Assembly: GCA_023453795.1 (NCBI GenBank)
Contig: JAEXSP010000030.1
Span: 62,001-126,000 of the forward strand
From: Bacillota bacterium
GTDB taxonomy: Bacteria; Bacillota; Clostridia; Acetivibrionales; JAEXSP01
Length of the DNA stretch: 64,000 bases
Direction of reading: 5' to 3'
Part shown: piece by piece, positions 50,618 to 58,850 of the stretch
Position numbering within the stretch: the first letter of the stretch is position 1
How the letters are laid out: every line of letters starts with the position of its first letter
Program-made: the position numbers and the translations under genes
The notes under the pieces: model-generated
Database searches by the model: none
What the model was told of the DNA's origin: nothing
What the model saw: only the letters and a program-made list of their open reading frames with translations

Positions 50618-52462
50618 ATGAATACTGATAATGCTTGCATTTTGGTTTCGAATGGGGTGATTGCTGAAATCAGTGATTCATTTACGGTGCTGACAGGCTA
50701 TAAAGCGGCAGACATGTTGGGCTGCCCGATTACGGAGGTTTTTGGCAAAATGCTAAAAACCTTTGCGAATTATGGGATTTCTGATGGTGCAGTAGAAAAG
50801 GAAACTATTATTTTTACTGATAAACTTGAAGCACGGAGAGTGATCTTAAATTCATCGGATATTGAAGATAAAGGCGGACGGCTTTATACATTTACTGAGA
50901 AACCCATAATCGGTTTGGAATCAACACTTTCCTATTTTGAGCAAATAATCAATTACAATATACAGAGTATTGCAATATATGCATGCTGTTCAGATACTGT
51001 TCTGCTGAATGCAAGTTCAAAATATCTGGACATAATGCCTGAGCCCTTTAGAGACAAGGGGAACTCTGCAGGCAGGAGCATTGAAGAAATTTTAGAAGGC
51101 CTGTGTGACAACGAAGACGAGCCTGTATGGAACAAGGTTTTTGCCAGCGGCAAGCCCTATGAATACCGTGAAATAGGCTGCCGGAAGCAGGACAAGGCGA
51201 TTGTACCCACAAATGGCTATTTTGCACCGATCCAAGAGAACGGCAAAATAAAATACTTGGTGCATCACATAACAGATGTAGGAAGCCGGGATACGGGGAG
51301 AAAAAATAATAACCTGGATATTGAGACCATCCTTGAAAATATGACTGAAGCGATATTAATTGTAGATTGCGAGAGAAATATCATTGAAATGAATGCCCAG
51401 ATGAGAAAACAGCAAGCTATAAATGAAAAACCTTCAAGGCTGGGAGAAAATTTTGAATATACAACCTATCTCGATATGGAGGGAAACAAGGTTGCTGTGG
51501 ACGACCTCCCTGCATTACAGGCTTTAAGGGGTAAGACAGTTAGAAATTTCAGAATGATGGTGAAAATGCCATGCAAGAATATAGCTGTTGAAATAAATGC
51601 ATGTCCGATACTTGACCATGACGGAAATGTAAAAGCGGCAGTGCTTTGCAGCCGGGACATAACCCAGCTTGTTGAAAGCGAAAGGATGAAGGATGAATTT
51701 CTGTCTATCATTTCACACGAGTTCAAAACTCCCATTACCGTAATTCTGTCAATCATACAGGCTATGGAGCTCATATGCAAGGATGAAATGTCCGACAAGC
51801 TGAAATCATATATAAAGCAAATAAGGCAGAACTCCTTCAGACAATTGAGACTTGTCAATAACCTCCTTGATGTTACCAGGGCAAACGCCGGAAAAATTGT
51901 ACTTAACATAAAAAATCACAACTTAGTACTTCATACCCGGCTGATAATAGATTCCGTACAAGAATTTGCCCGTCAAAAAGGTATAAACCTGATTTATAAG
52001 GCTCAAAAGGATGTAATCATTACCGGAATAGATGATGAGAAATATGAGCGTATACTGTTAAATCTGCTTTCAAATGCGATTAAGTTTACGCCCAAGGGTA
52101 AAAGCGTTACAGTTGACTTGGCCGTGAAGGAGGAACGTATCTGCCTGAGTGTTATTGATGAGGGCATTGGCATACCCGATAGAATGAAAGACATTATTTT
52201 TGAACGCTTCGGACAAGTGGACAGCTCTTTGTCAAGACAGGCTGAAGGCAGCGGGATTGGTTTGTCACTTGTAAAAATGCTGGTTGAAATGATGAACGGA
52301 AAAGTTTCCTTATCCAGTACTGAAGGCAGGGGAAGCATTTTTACCGTTCTAATTCCTTTTGTGGAGGCTGAAGACACTGAGCATTCCTCAGCAACAGTAC
52401 GTTTGCATGATGACAGACTGATAAAGTCCATATCTGTTGAATTTTCCGATATATACCTATGA
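50618..52462 (+). CDS. Orphan PAS-sensor histidine kinase
   Basis: A 614-residue soluble kinase. Three PAS-like regions are seen (about 5-110, 115-230, 240-345). The dimer and phosphorylation box is FLSIISHEFKTPITVIL (His near 372), and the ATP domain has NLLSNAIKFTP, VIDEGIGIP, IFERFGQVD and GSGIGLSLVKMLVE. No membrane segment, so it senses an internal signal. No response regulator is adjacent. The start is ATG 50618, 7 nt after GGGGGAT; ATG 50603 lacks a ribosome site. In clostridia orphan kinases often feed Spo0A; that is only a suggestion. Confidence 0.9.
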   Translation: MNTDNACILVSNGVIAEISDSFTVLTGYKAADMLGCPITEVFGKMLKTFANYGISDGAVEKETIIFTDKLEARRVILNSSDIEDKGGRLYTFTEKPIIGLESTLSYFEQIINYNIQSIAIYACCSDTVLLNASSKYLDIMPEPFRDKGNSAGRSIEEILEGLCDNEDEPVWNKVFASGKPYEYREIGCRKQDKAIVPTNGYFAPIQENGKIKYLVHHITDVGSRDTGRKNNNLDIETILENMTEAILIVDCERNIIEMNAQMRKQQAINEKPSRLGENFEYTTYLDMEGNKVAVDDLPALQALRGKTVRNFRMMVKMPCKNIAVEINACPILDHDGNVKAAVLCSRDITQLVESERMKDEFLSIISHEFKTPITVILSIIQAMELICKDEMSDKLKSYIKQIRQNSFRQLRLVNNLLDVTRANAGKIVLNIKNHNLVLHTRLIIDSVQEFARQKGINLIYKAQKDVIITGIDDEKYERILLNLLSNAIKFTPKGKSVTVDLAVKEERICLSVIDEGIGIPDRMKDIIFERFGQVDSSLSRQAEGSGIGLSLVKMLVEMMNGKVSLSSTEGRGSIFTVLIPFVEAEDTEHSSATVRLHDDRLIKSISVEFSDIYL

Positions 52463-52554
52463 TTATTTTATTTTATGAATTAACAGGCTTGCAGCCTTTA
52501 CATAATTTTAATTGCCGATTATTTGGCTTCAATGAGGAGTGATAGGCAGTATTG

Positions 52555-52989
52555 TTATTGTTCGGATTTCTGCAATGGTTTAATTAGATTTGTTTTGCCC
52601 CAAATGAATTTTATAATGAAGGGAATCGGATAAATAAGCAAAAACAAATTTGAAGCCCACCATATAACATCAAAATCCTGCTTAATTGCCCAGTAGGAAA
52701 TTGCCTGAAGTCCGGAGCAAAAAGTAAGCACCAATGAAATAAATGCAAAAGCTCTCCATTTGGGATTTCCGGCCTTTGATAGCGACAAGCTGGTAATGCC
52801 TGTGATCGAAATCATGATGTCAAGAGGGAAAAAAGACCAGTTCCAAACAACAGACAAACGGTTGTTGTAATCTTTAAACAGCAAAGAATCCGGAATTAAA
52901 TGAAACAGTGTTACTGTCCAATAAACTATAAATGCAATATCATTGAAAAGCATTAATATCTTTAGAATTTTAAAATCGATCCTGCTCAT
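52555..52989 (-). CDS. YvaD-like (DUF5360) membrane protein
   Basis: A 144-residue protein with four membrane helices (for example IAFIVYWTVTLFHLIP, MISITGITSLSLS, FISLVLTFCSGLQAISYWA, NLFLLIYPIPFIIKFI). The overall pattern (WNWSFFPLDIMISITG, then SYWAIKQDFDVIWWASNLFL in part) resembles YvaD of Bacillus. Function unknown. It follows an ArsR-family gene on the same strand by 65 nt, and both have matching palindromes upstream, so the regulator probably controls it. Confidence 0.75.
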   Translation of the reverse strand: MSRIDFKILKILMLFNDIAFIVYWTVTLFHLIPDSLLFKDYNNRLSVVWNWSFFPLDIMISITGITSLSLSKAGNPKWRAFAFISLVLTFCSGLQAISYWAIKQDFDVIWWASNLFLLIYPIPFIIKFIWGKTNLIKPLQKSEQ

Positions 52990-53009
52990 AATTTTTCTCC
53001 TTACAAACG

Positions 53010-53035
53010 TTTCGATAATTTCTCAAACATCGAAA
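53010..53035 (-). promoter_or_regulatory. ArsR-type operator upstream of the YvaD-like gene
   Basis: Inverted repeat TTTCGAT, 12 nt, ATCGAAA, between the two minus-strand genes. It shares TTCGATAATT with the site at 53370-53385. Confidence 0.5.
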
Positions 53036-53054
53036 TGAAAAACAAAAAATATAA

Positions 53055-53345
53055 TTAATTAAGGGCTAAAAGCTTATTTACTTCACTTGAGATTTCTTCA
53101 TTCACCCTGCACACAAGAAACTTACCCCTCTTTTCGGTATAAATCAGATCTGCATTTGCGAGCTCCTTTAGATGATGCGATATAGTGGGAGCCCCGATTC
53201 TAAGGCAGTCAGTGATATCGGAAATCAAGCAGGAGTCTTCAGTACTGAAACTCGTTTCATGCTTCTTGACAATTTGGAGATAGAGTTCCAGCCTATTCTC
53301 ATTTGAAAGTGCTTTAAATATTTTTGCGAGTTTTTTTATATGCAT
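53055..53345 (-). CDS. ArsR-family transcriptional regulator
   Basis: A 96-residue winged-helix repressor: IFKALSNENRLELYLQIVKK, CLRIGAPTISHHLKELANAD (recognition helix) and LIYTEKRGKFLVCRVNEE (wing). Cys residues at about 38 and 48 (DSCLISDITDC) flank the helix before the recognition helix, but a full ELCVCDL metal motif is missing, so the signal may not be a metal. It lies upstream of the YvaD-like gene; palindromes in front of both suggest autoregulation. Confidence 0.88.
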   Translation of the reverse strand: MHIKKLAKIFKALSNENRLELYLQIVKKHETSFSTEDSCLISDITDCLRIGAPTISHHLKELANADLIYTEKRGKFLVCRVNEEISSEVNKLLALN

Positions 53346-53369
53346 AGCTTTAATCCAATCGTTTTACAC

Positions 53370-53385
53370 TTCGATAATTGTCGAA
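53370..53385 (-). promoter_or_regulatory. ArsR-type operator upstream of the regulator
   Basis: TTCGATAATTGTCGAA, a 16-bp near-palindrome (one mismatched pair), 25 nt before the arsR start on the minus strand. It matches half of the site at 53010-53035. Confidence 0.55.
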
Positions 53386-53530
53386 TTTATTATATATCAA
53401 AAAGAGTTCATATTTCAAGGTAAAAAGAAAAACTTTTTTATAAGCGATATCGGCAAAAACAATAAAGTTTTAAGCTATCTGCAGATTGAAAAAGTATCTG
53501 TCAAAATCAATACTCTTTCCATCCTTTAAA

Positions 53531-53577
53531 TTGACAAGTAATTGCATTCATGCTACAATAAACATACCGACGGTCGG
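53531..53577 (+). promoter_or_regulatory. Promoter with overlapping CCGACGGTCGG palindrome
   Basis: TTGACA (53531-53536), 17 nt, TACAAT (53554-53559), then CCGAC-G-GTCGG (53567-53577), which covers the expected start of transcription. Such palindromes are typical TetR-family operators. It controls the flavodoxin-ferredoxin gene. No TetR gene is nearby. Confidence 0.7.
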
Positions 53578-53601
53578 AATTAATAACATACGAGGTGCCT
53601 T

Positions 53602-54495
53602 ATGTTTAATAAAGTTCTAATTGCCTACTTTTCCGGTACAGGAGGAACTGAACGTGTAGCGAATGAATTTGATGAACAGCTTAAAAGCCGTTCGTGTGAG
53701 ACATATAAATATCCGCTGGATTTATCCCTTGGCAAGGAAGAAAGACTGGAGTGCCAGAAGCTTATTGAGAAAAGCGATCTTGTCATACTTGCTTTTGCTG
53801 TACATGCAGTTGATGCACCTGACCCTGTTTACTACTGGATCCAGAAGGTTCAAGGTATGGGGAAAAAGGCTGTCGTAATCTCCGTATCAGGGGGCGGTGA
53901 GATGTGGCCCAACACAGGCTGCAGGAATAATTGCATCTTAGCCATGGAGAGGAAAGGCTTTGAGGTCATATATGAAAAGATGCTGATAATGCCATGCAAT
54001 TGGGTGCTTTCTATAAGCGACGACCTTGCCTTCAGACTCCTTAAGATTCTGCCCCAGAAGATCAATAGGATATTGGATGAAACTTTTTCAGGCCAAAAGA
54101 GACGCAATAATTATAAAAAGGGCTTATTTGCAGCGAGGTTGACAAAGGGAGAAAAAAGCGGCTCATACAAATTCGCAAAAAAGATAAAAATCAATGAGAA
54201 CTGCACCGGTTGCGGGTGGTGCGCCTCAAACTGTCCGGTAAAAAATATAAACATTAAGGATGGAAAACCTCATTTTGAAGAGAAATGCATCATTTGTTTC
54301 AGATGTATCTATGGCTGCCCAAGGAAGGCGATGGAGTCTAAAAACTTCATGGTTCTTAAAAAGGGCTTCGATATTAAGGCTGTAGAAAGACGTATGGAAG
54401 GAAAAGAGCCGATGCCGGTGGAAAAGTGCATTAAGGGTGTTAATAGGTTATTTTTCAAGGCTGTTAAGGATTATTTACTGGACAAGGAAAAATAA
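53602..54495 (+). CDS. Flavodoxin-ferredoxin fusion (EFR1 family)
   Basis: A 297-residue redox protein. Residues 1-150 are a flavodoxin-like domain with the FMN loop FSGTGGTERVAN; 195-260 hold two [4Fe-4S] motifs, CTGCGWCASNCPVKN and CIICFRCIYGCPRKA. It probably moves electrons between a ferredoxin and flavin partner in the cytoplasm. CGAGGTG precedes ATG 53602. It is a single gene behind a strong promoter with a TetR-like operator, so it is probably induced by some small molecule. The electron partner is unknown. Confidence 0.9.
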   Translation: MFNKVLIAYFSGTGGTERVANEFDEQLKSRSCETYKYPLDLSLGKEERLECQKLIEKSDLVILAFAVHAVDAPDPVYYWIQKVQGMGKKAVVISVSGGGEMWPNTGCRNNCILAMERKGFEVIYEKMLIMPCNWVLSISDDLAFRLLKILPQKINRILDETFSGQKRRNNYKKGLFAARLTKGEKSGSYKFAKKIKINENCTGCGWCASNCPVKNINIKDGKPHFEEKCIICFRCIYGCPRKAMESKNFMVLKKGFDIKAVERRMEGKEPMPVEKCIKGVNRLFFKAVKDYLLDKEK

Positions 54496-54519
54496 GTGTA
54501 AATATTTCGGCCCTGCCAC

Positions 54520-56172
54520 TTACTCGTAAACTACTTTGTTTTTGCCGGACTTCTTTGCTGCATACAACCTGTCATCAGCAATCTTCAGAATATCCGTGCC
54601 AACTGTCCCATAGTCCTCATCAAAGCTAGCAAGTCCGATGCTTACCGTTATATGGCCTTTTACTTCATCATTGAAATGGAATTCGTGGCTTTCAACCATC
54701 CTTCTGAGTTTTTCAGAGGCCAGATAAGAATCGTGTTTGCTGGTGCTTGTAAATATGATAGCAAATTCTTCACCGCCATATCTGCATATGATATCCCTCG
54801 TAAAAACAACTGAACTGATAACCTTCACCAGCTGTTTTAAAATGCTGTCTCCCGCTAAATGACCGTAAGTATCGTTAATCCTCTTAAAATTATCAATATC
54901 AATGATGGCAATTCCAAAAACAAATTTATCAGGCTTCTTAAGATTATATTCTGTGCTGTTTAAAACACGCAGGATTTCTATTTCGTAATACTGATTGAAA
55001 AACCTCCTGTTGTAAACTCCGGTCAGGCCATCCGTTTCTGCAAGTTCCTTAAGCTTTTTGTTAAGTAACACTATTTCTTCATTCTGAATCTGAAGTTCGT
55101 TGTTCATTTCATCCAATTTGCTGGTTTTGTACTCAAGTGCTTCAATATACTCTTTTTGTACTGTAATGTCCTTATACAAAGCAATAATTCCTTTGAGTAT
55201 GCTCTTCGAAAATAATGGTGTCAATTCAATAACAAGGTGTCTGATTTTCAATTCTTTTTCTATGCTGGCTTCAAATAAAACTGTTTTCTTTTCGTTGATT
55301 GATTTGCAAATGTTTTCATTGAAAGCATTACAATCAAACCCTATACTTTTTGAGAGCAAAAGGAAGCTTTGTCTGCGATCCGGATTCACTGCCCCGTTAT
55401 ATATGTCCTGGACTATATTGTTATAATCCAGAATCAAAAGATTCTTGTCCATAAGTATAAAACCATCAGAAATATTATTTATTACCTGGCGTAATGCAAT
55501 TGGAACGATATTCAGGAAATCGTATTTAATTATTGCAAACCAGAGGAGCAGCATTGTCAAATTCAGAGTATCGGTAATAATCAGTGCATTTGCCTTGAAA
55601 ACATTGAGCACTGCCAGAAAATTGACCGTAATTGGAAGAATGAATGCAAATATAATTAACAGGGCTTGTCTGGAGAATAAACCGGCATTTCTTGCGGTAA
55701 AGCTTATAAAGTAAATAAAACCTATGGCAAGACAGGCATAGGAATACAGACTGAACACAGGAATGAACCGCCCGTAGACGATTTCATCCAGGTACAGGGA
55801 ATACCTGACATAAATCAGTTGGTGCATACTATTGGTACATGCAAGTACAACAGATACGACAGGAATTATAAACAACAAAAGCTGTGATTTTTTAAATTGT
55901 TTGTCCGTGTTTGAAAAGAAATAACCTGCCAAAAGGAATATTGGAGGCGCCATGCCTGAGCCTGAAATATCTGCGATTATCCAGCAGGCTGAACAGCCCG
56001 GGAAGAGATATTCTCCGATGCCTTCAATTTCCAGGACAATACAGCTTATCATGGCACCTAAAAAAGCATAATGTATGCTCTGCTTTCCTTTTATTCTTAA
56101 TGTCATAAAAAGCACATAAATCGTTAAAACCAAGGATATTACGGTTAAGAAAAAGCTGACTTGAATATCCAG
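54520..56172 (-). CDS. Diguanylate cyclase with 7TM histidine-kinase-type sensor and PAS; start uncertain
   Basis: About 537-550 residues. The N-terminus has seven membrane helices of the His-kinase 7TM kind, then a PAS-like region (about 220-330), a coiled coil (335-375) and a GGDEF domain (about 380-535) with an intact GGEEF (RYGGEEFAII) and DGLTGVYNRRFF. It makes c-di-GMP. The start is unclear: TTG 56133 cuts the first helix, while the frame opens at CTG 56172 with AGGTGA about 7 nt before it. I list the longer form. No ATG or GTG is available. It is a lone gene. Confidence 0.85.
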   Translation of the reverse strand: MDIQVSFFLTVISLVLTIYVLFMTLRIKGKQSIHYAFLGAMISCIVLEIEGIGEYLFPGCSACWIIADISGSGMAPPIFLLAGYFFSNTDKQFKKSQLLLFIIPVVSVVLACTNSMHQLIYVRYSLYLDEIVYGRFIPVFSLYSYACLAIGFIYFISFTARNAGLFSRQALLIIFAFILPITVNFLAVLNVFKANALIITDTLNLTMLLLWFAIIKYDFLNIVPIALRQVINNISDGFILMDKNLLILDYNNIVQDIYNGAVNPDRRQSFLLLSKSIGFDCNAFNENICKSINEKKTVLFEASIEKELKIRHLVIELTPLFSKSILKGIIALYKDITVQKEYIEALEYKTSKLDEMNNELQIQNEEIVLLNKKLKELAETDGLTGVYNRRFFNQYYEIEILRVLNSTEYNLKKPDKFVFGIAIIDIDNFKRINDTYGHLAGDSILKQLVKVISSVVFTRDIICRYGGEEFAIIFTSTSKHDSYLASEKLRRMVESHEFHFNDEVKGHITVSIGLASFDEDYGTVGTDILKIADDRLYAAKKSGKNKVVYE

Positions 56173-56440
56173 TTAAGATCACCTGCCGCCCCCAGTAGTG
56201 TTTTAAAAAGAAAATATTGAATATTATTTTAATTATATCACAAGCTTGTAAACAAATCATTTTGTTTATGTGCAATGAATCCACAAATCATCCATTCACT
56301 GCCTTAAATAATATTTTTGTTAACTTTCTTTAATGAGTATTATGAATAAACCGTATCTATTAATGCTGAGTATGTCTCATTCGTGTTAAGCCTCCTATTT
56401 TTTTTTATTGTTGCAATCTGCCAAAGGGATTACAATAACA
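56173..56440 (+). other. Gap between divergent units, no gene seen
   Basis: AT-rich; it holds promoters for the diguanylate cyclase (minus) and the hydrogenase operon (plus). A T-run at 56395-56406 is the only notable feature. Confidence 0.4.
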
Positions 56441-56472
56441 TTGATAAATATTTAACGAGGATTGTATACAAT
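56441..56472 (+). promoter_or_regulatory. Rex-like operator and promoter of the hydrogenase operon
   Basis: TTGATAA-ATAT-TTAACGA (56441-56458) fits the Rex consensus TTGTTAA-N4-TTAACAA with one mismatch per half. TTGATA is also a -35, with TATACA (56465-56470) 18 nt on as -10. Rex binding here would block RNA polymerase when NADH is low. Confidence 0.55.
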
Positions 56473-56496
56473 ATACTTTGCTGTGAGGTGTAAATA

Positions 56497-57003
56497 ATGA
56501 GTGACAATAGTAAATATTCAAGCATTGACTGCATTTTGGAAAGATATCAGAATAAAAAATCTTCTCTGATAGCCGTACTGCAGGAAATTCAGACCGAATA
56601 CAAGTATCTGCCCGAAGATGTACTTGAATATATATCAAAGAAGATGGAGATTACGCCGTCTAAGATTTTCAGCGTAGCCACTTTTTACGAAAATTTCTCT
56701 CTTGATCCAAAGGGTAAATACATTATAAAGATTTGCGACGGTACGGCCTGCCATGTACGAAAGTCCATACCGATTTTAAATGCACTAAGAAAAGAGCTTG
56801 GGCTGAATGAAAATAAGCATTCCACAGATGATTTGCTGTTTACCTTGGAAACCGTGTCCTGTCTGGGGGCATGCGGATTGGCCCCGGTCATTACCATTAA
56901 CGACAAGGTGTACGCAAAAATGACACCTGAATCGGCAATAGAGGTTATTAAACAGATCAGAAAGGAGAATTCAGATGAAAATCAGGAACAGAAGGCAATT
57001 TGA
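56497..57003 (+). CDS. hndA: [2Fe-2S] subunit of NAD(P)-linked [FeFe]-hydrogenase (NuoE-like)
   Basis: A 168-residue thioredoxin-like ferredoxin. It has the NuoE helical start (VLQEIQTEYKYLPEDVLEYI) and ligands CDGTACHVRKS and CLGACGLAP (C-x4-C and C-x3-C). It passes electrons in the hydrogenase complex with the next two gene products. CTGTGAGG precedes ATG 56497. It overlaps the next gene by 29 nt, a tight operon. Names hndA or hydC are both in use. Confidence 0.92.
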   Translation: MSDNSKYSSIDCILERYQNKKSSLIAVLQEIQTEYKYLPEDVLEYISKKMEITPSKIFSVATFYENFSLDPKGKYIIKICDGTACHVRKSIPILNALRKELGLNENKHSTDDLLFTLETVSCLGACGLAPVITINDKVYAKMTPESAIEVIKQIRKENSDENQEQKAI

Positions 57004-58846
57004 AGAATTCTCTTCAACACTGGCAAATATGCTGGCAAAACAGAAAAAAAAGGTGCTGATATGCGCAGGAACAGGCTGTGTGGCAGGGGGATCCATAGAA
57101 ATCTACAAGACAATAAAGGCAATAGTTGAAGAAAAGGGACTTCTGGTTGACCTTGAGCTGCAGCAGGAAAAAGAGGGCGTAGGGGTAAAAAAGAGTGGCT
57201 GCCACGGTTTTTGTGAGATGGGCCCCCTGGTCAAAATCGAACCCTTCAACTATTTGTATGTCAAGGTTTCCCTGGAGGATTGTCAGGAGATAGTTGAGAG
57301 AACCTTGATAGGTAATCAGCCTGTAGAAAGGCTCCTTTACGGTTTTGAAGGAAAAACCTATGTGACACGTGATGAGATTCCCTTTTATAAGAAGCAGACC
57401 AGAATGGTATTGGATCACTGCGGTAGTATAGACGCAGAATCTATTAAAGAATATATCGCAATAGGCGGGTATCAGACCTTCGTAGAGGCCTTGTCGGAAA
57501 TGGACGAGGAACAGGTATGCAGAATTGTTTCCGAATCTAATCTTAGAGGCAGAGGGGGCGGAGGTTATCCTGCCGGAAGAAAGTGGCAGCAGGTGTTGGC
57601 TCAGCAGAGTGACATCAAGTATGTAGTGTGCAACGGTGATGAAGGGGACCCGGGAGCATTCATGGACAGAAGCGTAATGGAGGGAGACCCTCACCGTGTA
57701 TTGGAAGGAATGCTTATTGCGGGATTTGCGACTAAAAGTACTGAAGGCTTTATTTACGTGAGAGCGGAATATCCATTGGCTGTGGAAAGGCTTAGGACCG
57801 CTATTGATCAGGCAAGAGAGTATGGATTTCTGGGTGAAAACATCCTGAATACAGGTTTTTCTTTTGACATTCAGATCAATAAAGGAGCAGGCGCTTTTGT
57901 CTGCGGAGAAGGCAGCGCGCTTACAGCATCTATAGAGGGTGAACGCGGGATGCCAAGGGTCAAGCCGCCTAGGACAGTTGAAAAGGGACTTTGGGAAAAG
58001 CCTACTGTATTGAATAATGTTGAAACCTTTGCGAATGTGCCTCTGATATTGAAAAACGGAAGCGAATGGTATAAAGCCATAGGTCCTGAAAAAAGTCCGG
58101 GAACCAAGGCATTTGCGCTGACGGGCAATGTAAACAACACAGGTCTTATTGAAGTGCCGATGGGGACAACGTTGAGAGAAATTATTTTTGATATAGGCGG
58201 GGGAGTCAGGGACGGAAAAGAGTTCAAGGCCGTACAGATCGGAGGACCCTCCGGAGGCTGCCTGACCAAGGAGCACCTTGATCTCCCTCTGGATTTTGAT
58301 TCCTTGAAAAAGGTAGGCGCCATGATCGGTTCGGGCGGGCTTGTTGTTTTAGATGAAGATACCTGTATGGTCGAGGTTGCAAGATATTTCATGAATTTTA
58401 CACAGAATGAGTCCTGCGGTAAATGCGTTCCATGCCGTGAAGGTACAAAGCGGATGCTGGAAATACTTGAAAGGATTGTTGCGGGAAAAGGCTCTGTAGA
58501 AGACCTGGATATTCTTGAGGAATTGGCTGATACCATCAGCAGCACGGCTCTGTGCGGCCTCGGTAAGAGCGCAGCAAGTCCGGTTATCAGTACACTGAAG
58601 TACTTTAAGGATGAGTATATGGCTCATGTAATAGATAAAAGATGCGCGACGCATACTTGCAAGGCGCTGAATTCTATTGTTATCAGGGAAAGTCTCTGCA
58701 AGGGGTGCAGTAAATGCTCCAGGGTTTGCCCGGTAGGCGCTATTGAGGGTAAAGTGAAACAACCGTATGTTATAAAGCAGAATAAGTGTATCAAGTGCGG
58801 TGCGTGCATCGAGGCTTGTCCGTTTTCTGCGATAGAGGAGGCGTAA
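56975..58846 (+). CDS. hndC: NAD(P)H/FMN subunit of [FeFe]-hydrogenase (NuoF-like)
   Basis: A 623-residue subunit. Residues 20-115 are a second [2Fe-2S] thioredoxin-like domain; 145-500 bind FMN and NAD(H) (GRGGGGYPAGRKW, NGDEGDPGAFMD, GAGAFVCGEGSAL); SCGKCVPCREGTK and a Cys in ALCGLG hold a [4Fe-4S]; the C-terminus has two more (CKGCSKCSRVCPVG and CIKCGACIEACPF). With the HydA subunit it oxidises NADH, possibly together with ferredoxin (electron bifurcation). The start, ATG 56975, lies inside hndA behind AAAGGAGAA. It ends 4 nt before hydA. Confidence 0.94.
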   Translation: MKIRNRRQFEEFSSTLANMLAKQKKKVLICAGTGCVAGGSIEIYKTIKAIVEEKGLLVDLELQQEKEGVGVKKSGCHGFCEMGPLVKIEPFNYLYVKVSLEDCQEIVERTLIGNQPVERLLYGFEGKTYVTRDEIPFYKKQTRMVLDHCGSIDAESIKEYIAIGGYQTFVEALSEMDEEQVCRIVSESNLRGRGGGGYPAGRKWQQVLAQQSDIKYVVCNGDEGDPGAFMDRSVMEGDPHRVLEGMLIAGFATKSTEGFIYVRAEYPLAVERLRTAIDQAREYGFLGENILNTGFSFDIQINKGAGAFVCGEGSALTASIEGERGMPRVKPPRTVEKGLWEKPTVLNNVETFANVPLILKNGSEWYKAIGPEKSPGTKAFALTGNVNNTGLIEVPMGTTLREIIFDIGGGVRDGKEFKAVQIGGPSGGCLTKEHLDLPLDFDSLKKVGAMIGSGGLVVLDEDTCMVEVARYFMNFTQNESCGKCVPCREGTKRMLEILERIVAGKGSVEDLDILEELADTISSTALCGLGKSAASPVISTLKYFKDEYMAHVIDKRCATHTCKALNSIVIRESLCKGCSKCSRVCPVGAIEGKVKQPYVIKQNKCIKCGACIEACPFSAIEEA

Positions 58847-58850
58847 GAAT

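Noticed and set aside
53474..53510. A further TATCTGCAGAT and TATCTGTC near the flavodoxin-ferredoxin promoter as part of the RiPP regulon
   Set aside because: Only a partial copy of the palindrome, with no other link to the RiPP island.
57014..58276. 420-codon open frame on the minus strand within the NuoF-like hydrogenase gene
   Set aside because: It lies fully opposite a strongly supported gene, has no domain sense, and reverse frames stay open by chance in conserved coding DNA.
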